A stretch of DNA of 64,000 bases from Datisca glomerata. Its lineage: Eukaryota > Streptophyta > Magnoliopsida > Cucurbitales > Datiscaceae. The position numbers were made by a program, and so were the translations under genes. Numbering within the stretch: the stretch's first letter is position 1; every line of letters begins with the position of its first letter. Under the pieces are notes generated by a model. It did not search any database. It was not told where the DNA came from and saw nothing but the letters and a program-made list of their open reading frames with translations. Location of the stretch: positions 186,001 through 250,000 of the forward strand of contig QANY01008723.1 in the NCBI GenBank assembly GCA_003255025.1. The letters are read 5' to 3'. This document shows, piece by piece, positions 58,801 through 64,000 of this stretch.

Positions 58801-59082
58801 CCAGGGTATAGTTTATATTTAACCCTAGTTTTTTTTTTGGAAAACAACATGGTTTCATTGTTTTTACTTTTTCTAAAAATCGATGAACATGGAAATGAAA
58901 AGGTAAGTGTACATATAATTGTTTTTTTCTATGTCGATTTGCAGATAAGTGAAGAAGAGATTGTTTTCCTAACGAACGGAGAGGATCCATATGATGATGC
59001 TGTTGTTCGTAAATTTTTTCACCCGAATCTTAAATTGCTTCTTGTAACTGAGGGTCCTAATGGTTGCAGATATTACACCAAG
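55836..59082 (+). CDS. Plastid-type fructokinase, exons 1-5 (3' end outside window)
   Basis: Fructokinase of the PfkB sugar-kinase family (ATP + D-fructose to fructose 6-phosphate). Exons: 55836-55980, 56907-57115, 57490-57702, 57913-58110, 58945-59082, all with GT-AG borders and joining in frame to 301 codons. Exon 1 gives a Ser/Arg-rich, acid-poor N terminus ([11 protein letters not shown]...) that looks like a chloroplast transit peptide, so FRK3/FRK6/7-like. Visible motifs: [11 protein letters not shown] (residues 66-76), [16 protein letters not shown] (96-111, PfkB signature 1), [33 protein letters not shown] and [12 protein letters not shown]. The family is about 380 residues. The last ~80, with the GAGD catalytic Asp, are missing: intron 5 is occupied by a copia element running past 64000, so any remaining exons lie beyond. 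Whether the gene is still whole cannot be told here. Confidence 0.9.
55981..56906 (+). other. Fructokinase intron 1
   Basis: GT at 55981 and AG at 56905-56906; phase 1. No repeat recognised. Long first introns are common in plant genes and may carry expression-enhancing sequence, not shown here. Confidence 0.7.
58351..58825. mobile_element. MITE in fructokinase intron 4, 475 bp
   Basis: Terminal inverted repeats of about 35 bp: GGGTTAAATGCAAACTATAC at the left end, and GGTATAGTTTATATTTAACC followed by C at the right end. TTCTTTCAGGG against CCCTGAAAGTTCC extends the pairing. No coding. The target duplication is unclear. It lies wholly within intron 4 (58111-58944) and leaves both splice sites intact. 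Confidence 0.65.
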
Positions 59083-59199
59083 GTAAGCACCACTCATTTT
59101 AAGCTGTTCATATTCATTCTTTCCTCTATAAATACAAATATGTATTCCCTGGCTTAAAGATGATCTCCCATATGAGTTAGCTTTCTCATAGAAAGAATC

Positions 59200-60139
59200 T
59201 GTTTGGTGGAAATGGAGCACGAATTTTGCATAAATCAAAATTAATATTGAGAACGATTACAATCGAAAATTCAAACGACGAACAATTATAACAGAAATTA
59301 AAGACAAACGATTACAAATAAATGAACGACGAACGATTATAACGGAAAATAATAATAATAAAAACAAGTAAAAATAAATGATGAAAGATGAAGAAAACAG
59401 ATTGAGGATTGCACGAATGCAATATCCTAAAGACAGTATTCATCTTCCACACGGTGCTTGAAGACTACGACGATTGTCTTTACAGGATATAACAATCTTA
59501 CAGTAACCAATCTCTCAATCTCTATTTGAACTCGCAGTATTTTCTCTCTCTCAGACTTAAAGATAGAAGATGAAAATGGCAGAATAACAGTGTATGCAAT
59601 ATGTAGAAGCAGAAGCAGTATGTCAAAAATTGTTGTGCGCAGCTCTCTGTCTAGCACCTTTATTTATAGAGGGGAACAACTTGATCTGCAAGTAATGCAT
59701 TTCAAAAAATTGTGCAGATAAGAAGTTGCACAATATCTATAACTAAACTGAACGTCGGGGATATTTGTAGAGTGTTTAACAACTCTGACTTGATCAAAGT
59801 CACACGCGGAGAGTGCTTTGACAGATTCAAAGCCCTGCTCCCCAAGAAAGTAAAGGAAATTTTCAGCAAAAAATTAATCTTTGGACTGGACCGAGCTGAG
59901 TCGAGCCAGGTCAGGCTGTGCTGGTTGGACGACTGCTGCGACGCGCTTACGTATGTGAGGAGAGGACCACGTGCCATCTAAGTCCTCCTTACCCCAAGGG
60001 AGTTGTGTTGGGTTTATAAACCCCACAACTTTCTTTCATCTTTTCCATGTGGAACAACTTCCCACACTAATTTTCACATTTTCATTTACACACCACTTTT
60101 CCTTTTATTTTCCTTTTTAATTTCTCAATCTTTTTTAAT
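59200..60139 (-). repeat. 3' LTR of the intron-5 copia element
   Basis: It matches 63325-64000 over its left ~515 bp (AGGATTGCACGAATGCAAT, ATTTATAGAGGGGAACAAC). The right edge was placed before ATCTCCCACA, which on the minus strand is TGTGGGAGAT, a likely polypurine tract. The last bases of the LTR appear mutated, so the edge is approximate. Confidence 0.7.
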
Positions 60140-60769
60140 AATCTCCCACATGAATGAAATGTGTCCTAACTAGATAACAACAGTAGGAGAGAGAAAGCAG
60201 ATGAGATATGCATCATGAGATGTGTCTTTTGGACTTGAACCTTCCGTAATGAGAATTCATCATTCTGAAGAACAGTGGACTACATTTTTTAACTGAACTT
60301 CCTCTGAGATCAACCATGACAAAAAATTTCACACATATCTCCTCTTAATACATCAGAGCTCATACATTTTTGTTCATTTTAGTCCTGAACAAATCTCGCT
60401 TTGTAAGAGCTTTAGAGAGGTTAAGCCATTGAGACCTCTCATAGAAGCGACCTCACTTCTACTCTCATATATGTGACAACGATTAAGAATATTCTGTCAC
60501 TACTCCTCTTGCAAACAAGACATCAATGTCACTAAATATTTACGTATACCTTTTTACGTCGACAGACAATACACTATATTTACATCATAGGAACAAGAAG
60601 AAAGCATAGGTTTCTCAGTGTGTCAACGTGAATCATTCTTGTCATTTTGCCTATTGAACCTAGATCTTAGGATCTCCAGTCAACTAGGTTAGGTTATCAC
60701 CTTAATGATTCATGGACTATGCATTAATCTCATTCCCCTCAATGTTTGTTTTATTAGCTCCATTGACAA

Positions 60770-63250
60770 ACCTTTTATCAAAGGATCAACACGATTCTCC
60801 TTTGACTTTATAAAAGTCTAAGAAAATCACCTCATTAGAGAGCAATTGTTTAATGGTATTATGTCTTCGTCTGATATGTCTAGACTTACTATTATACACA
60901 TTATTTTTCACTCTAAATGTCATAGTCATATTGTCACAATGGACACATTGTCGACACAGGTTTTGGCCATACTAGAATATCTTCTAGGAAATTTATGAGT
61001 CGTTCTGCTTCTTCACAAGTTTTGTCTAAAGCTATGAATTATGATTCCATAGTTGAACGAGCTATACAAGTCTGCTTAGCAGGCCTCCACGAGATAGCTC
61101 CACCACATAGGATAAAAACATATCCACTATTTGATTTAGTCTCTAAATTGTTAGAAATCCAGTTAGCATCATTAAATCCTTCTATCACGGGTGGATAGTT
61201 TGAGTAGTGCAATTTGTAGTTCATAGTGAACTTCAAGTACCTTAGTACTCTAACCAATGCACTACAGTGATCATGCCCATGATTACTTGTATATCTTGCA
61301 AGCTTTCCTACTGAATATTCTATATCAGGCCTAGTGCAATTCATGATATACATCAGGTTACCAATTACTTGTGAGTACTCCAATTGAGATACTCCAACTT
61401 TATCATTCTTCCTCAACTTACAGTTTGGGTCGAAAGGAGTTACTGCTGGTTTGCTTTCAAATTGCCCAAAGCTCTTTGGGATCTTTTCTACATAATGGGA
61501 TTGAGTAAGGATATATTCATCTTTAGTTCGTCTTACTTGAATTCTAAGAATGACATCTGCTAGACCTAAGTCTTTCATATCAAAATTGGAACTCATCATC
61601 TTCGTGGACGATATTATATCCTTATGTGTTTCCAATATGAGCATGTCGTTTACATATAAGCATACTATGACAAACTGATCACTAGTACCCGTAACATAGA
61701 CACATTTATCACACTCATTTATCTTAAAGTCATTAGATAATATAGTTTGATCAAATTTCTCATGCCATTGTTTTGGTGCTTGTTTTAACCCATAAAGAGA
61801 TTTAACAAGTTTACGAACTTTTCGTTCTTGGCCCCTAACCATGAACCCTTCAAGATGTTCCATATAGATTTCTTCGTCCAGTTCTCCATTTAAGAAAGCA
61901 GTATTTACATTTATTTAGTGAATTTCCAAATTTTGTAAAATAGCAAGTGCAATCAACATTCTGATGGATGCGAAAAAGTCTATACCTTGTGTCGGTATCC
62001 CTTAGCTACTAACCGAGTTTTGTACTTTTCAATAGTAGCATCAGCTCTCAGCTTTCTTTTGAAGATCCATTTACAGCCTATTAGTTTATTCATAGAGAGA
62101 GATCAACCAAAATCCATGTATTATTTTGCATAATGGAATCTATCTCATTATCGACTATTTCTTTCCAAAAAGGAGCCTCAAGATTGGCCATTGCCTCTTC
62201 GTAAGTTTGAGGTTTGACTTTCATCAAGTATGATAGAAATTCTGGACCAAATGAGGCCCTCGTTTTAGCTCGTTTACTTCTAGGCTGAGGTTCAGATTCT
62301 TCATCAATTTGAGCTCTAGAAGAACTTTCTTCTAAAACTCATTTGGTTGTTTGATTGTGTCTTCTTTCCTTAAATGGAAACACATTCTCAAAAAAATTAG
62401 CATTAACAGACTCCATTATAATATTGCTACTTATGTCATAAATTTCTGACTTAATTACCAAAAATCTACATGCAGCACGGTTACATTCATATCCAATAAA
62501 ATTTCAGTCTACAGTTTTAGGTCCAGGCTTGACTCTCTTTGGCAACATTTGCAAGACACCCCCACACTTTTAGGATTTTATAGGAAAGCCACTTTCTTTT
62601 CCACACTTCATAAGGAGTCTTATTAGTCTTCTTATTTGGAATCCTGTTTAGTATGGTGTTAGCTGTAAGTAAGGTCTCCCCTCACAAATTATGAGGTAAT
62701 CCAGAACTGTTCAAAATACAGTTCACCATGTCCTTCAAAGCTTTATTTTTTTCTTTCAACTACCCTATTTGTTGAGACGTGTAAGGTGTCGTAGTATGAT
62801 GCACTATTTCATGCTAAGTACATAATTCAGACAGCATCGTGGAGTCGTATTCTCCACCTCAGCCAGATCTAAGCACATTGATCTTTTATTAAATTGATTT
62901 TCAACTTTAGACTTGTATGTCTAAAATATATCTAAAGTCTCATCTTTTGAATGAAGCAAATATATATAGCAATATTTACTGAAATCATCAATGAACGTAA
63001 CCAACTATTTTCTACTTCCCCTACTAGATGTTAACTTCAGATCACATAAATCACTATGTATCAAATTAAGTAATTTATTTGTTCTTTCTACAGATTTAAA
63101 TGACTTACTTGTAAATTTAGATTCTACGCAGATTTCACATTTAATGTGTTAAATCTAGGCAGAAGTTCTAAATTAATCATACGTCGCATGAATCAAAAAT
63201 TAACATGTACTAGTCTAGCATGCCAAATATTAGACAGCTCAACGATATAA
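60770..63250 (-). pseudogene. Copia pol: integrase, reverse transcriptase, RNase H
   Basis: The pre-integrase and integrase core lie in broken frames at 63250-62200 (LIHSDLCDLKLTSSRGSRK and LVTFIDDFSKYCYIY-like, H/DD residues visible). The RT N terminus at 62100-61870 is frame-broken. The frame at 61863-61039 covers the rest of [30 protein letters not shown] where the family has YVDD; LNLMYI-type [18 protein letters not shown]; then RNase [21 protein letters not shown]. RNase H continues past a stop to about 60770 (ALDKTCEEAERLINFLED, HIRRRHNTIKQLLSNEV). Confidence 0.82.
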
Positions 63251-63324
63251 ATGGAAGATGTCGAATTTTCATTAATATCAGAAATTACAGTAGACACATT
63301 ACACCATCATTACTGTCTTTAGAT

Positions 63325-64000
63325 TGTTGGTGGGAATGGAGCACGAATTTTGTATAAACCAAAATTAATACTGAGAATGATTACAATTGAAAATTTAAAC
63401 AACGACCAAGACAACAAAAATTAATGGTAACGGTTACAAAGAAATGAACGATGAACGATTACAACGAAAAATAATAATAACAAAAACAACTAAAAATAAA
63501 TGATGAGCGATGAAGAAAATAGATTGAGGATTGCACGAATGCAATGTCCTAAAGACAGTATTCGTCTACCACACGGTGCTTGGAGACTACGATGATTGTC
63601 TCTGTAGGATACAACAATCTCATATCAAGAACAACAATCAGTCTCTTAATCTCTATCTTGATGAACGATGAAAAAAAAACAAATTGAGGATTGCACGAAT
63701 GTAATGTCCTAAAGACAGTATTCGTCCTCCACACGGTGCTTGGAGACTACAACGATTGTCTCTACAGGATACAATAATCTTATATCAAGAACAGCAACTA
63801 GTCTCTCAATCTCTATTTGAACTCACAGTATTTTCTCTCTCTCAGACTTAAAGATGGAAAACGAAAATGGCAGAATAACAGTGTATGCAGTATGCAGAAG
63901 CAGAAGCAGTATGTCAAAATTGTTGTGCCGAGCTCTTTGTCCAACACCTCTATTTATAGAGGGGAACAACTTGATTTGCAAGCAATGCATTTCAAAAAAT
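63325..64000 (-). repeat. 5' LTR of the intron-5 copia element, partial, with duplication
   Basis: It starts TGTTGGTGGGAATGGAGC and runs off the window. It contains a ~159-bp tandem duplication (63502-63660 and 63661-63800; AGATTGAGGATTGCACGAAT / AAATTGAGGATTGCACGAAT) absent from the left LTR. The base at 64000 corresponds to about 59715 of the left LTR, so some 420 bp of LTR remain outside. Confidence 0.75.

Larger units (their letters stand above)
59200..64000 (-). mobile_element. Ty1/copia element in fructokinase intron 5 (right end outside window)
   Basis: Left LTR about 59200-60139; right LTR from 63325 past the window end. Both start TGTT(T)GGTGG, then AATGGAGCACGAATTTTG. Minus-strand pol lies between: integrase, RT, RNase H. 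The pre-integrase region begins only ~80 bp inside the right LTR, so gag and protease are deleted. Minus-strand TATA boxes CTATAAATA (59661-59670, 63951-63960) agree with orientation opposite to the fructokinase gene. The RT polymerase motif reads YVND. Element dead; target duplication untestable here. Confidence 0.85.

Noticed and set aside
1..64000. CRISPR arrays, operons, prophage or bacterial defence systems
   Set aside because: The short repeats here are transposon minisatellites without regular spacers, and gene structure is eukaryotic.

Overview
This is nuclear DNA of a flowering plant, most likely a eudicot. The evidence is a plastid-type fructokinase gene with plant exon structure, a four-EF-hand calmodulin-like gene, and dense plant transposons (Ty3/gypsy, Ty1/copia, RNase H-bearing L1-type LINEs, CACTA-, hAT- and foldback-like DNA elements). 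There are no operons, rRNA genes or CRISPR arrays. Only two host genes are well supported.

Layout. 1-1090: no gene. 1091-6196: a gag-only Ty3/gypsy element with a duplicated gag and a minisatellite. 6210-7240: a second gypsy gag fragment. 7241-9630: AT-rich, with one possible tRNA-derived SINE. 9630-10500: a foldback built of self-complementary subrepeats. 11419-11907 (-): calmodulin-like gene, with a solo-type LTR (12528-13713) about 0.5 kb beyond its TATA box. 15541-16843: CACTA-like element. 17155-32740: one L1-type LINE split twice, by a rearranged Athila-like gypsy complex (about 18929-27475, -) and by a 3113-bp solo LTR (29478-32590) with a 5-bp target duplication. 33087-38057 (-): a second gag-only gypsy element with three tandem arrays. 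38680-40490: two more inverted-minisatellite regions. 40764-41033: a near-perfect palindromic MITE abutting the ORF1 remnant of a second LINE (41045-54895). That LINE is split by a 10.4-kb copia element (41862-52235, -), which itself carries a 1249-bp hAT-like insertion (47929-49177). 55836-59082: exons 1-5 of a fructokinase gene, with a MITE in intron 4 and a copia element (59200 to beyond 64000, -) in intron 5. The last fructokinase exons would lie past the right edge.

How it fits together. The two host genes are unrelated and both lie in transposon-rich surroundings. The history is nested: LINEs are the oldest layer, LTR elements entered them, and DNA elements entered the LTR elements. All mobile coding regions seen are broken by stops, frameshifts, deletions or lost catalytic residues. 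I found no previously undescribed functional system. The most unusual material is the three loci of inverted self-complementary minisatellites, the recurrent gag-without-pol LTR elements, and the element load inside the fructokinase gene.
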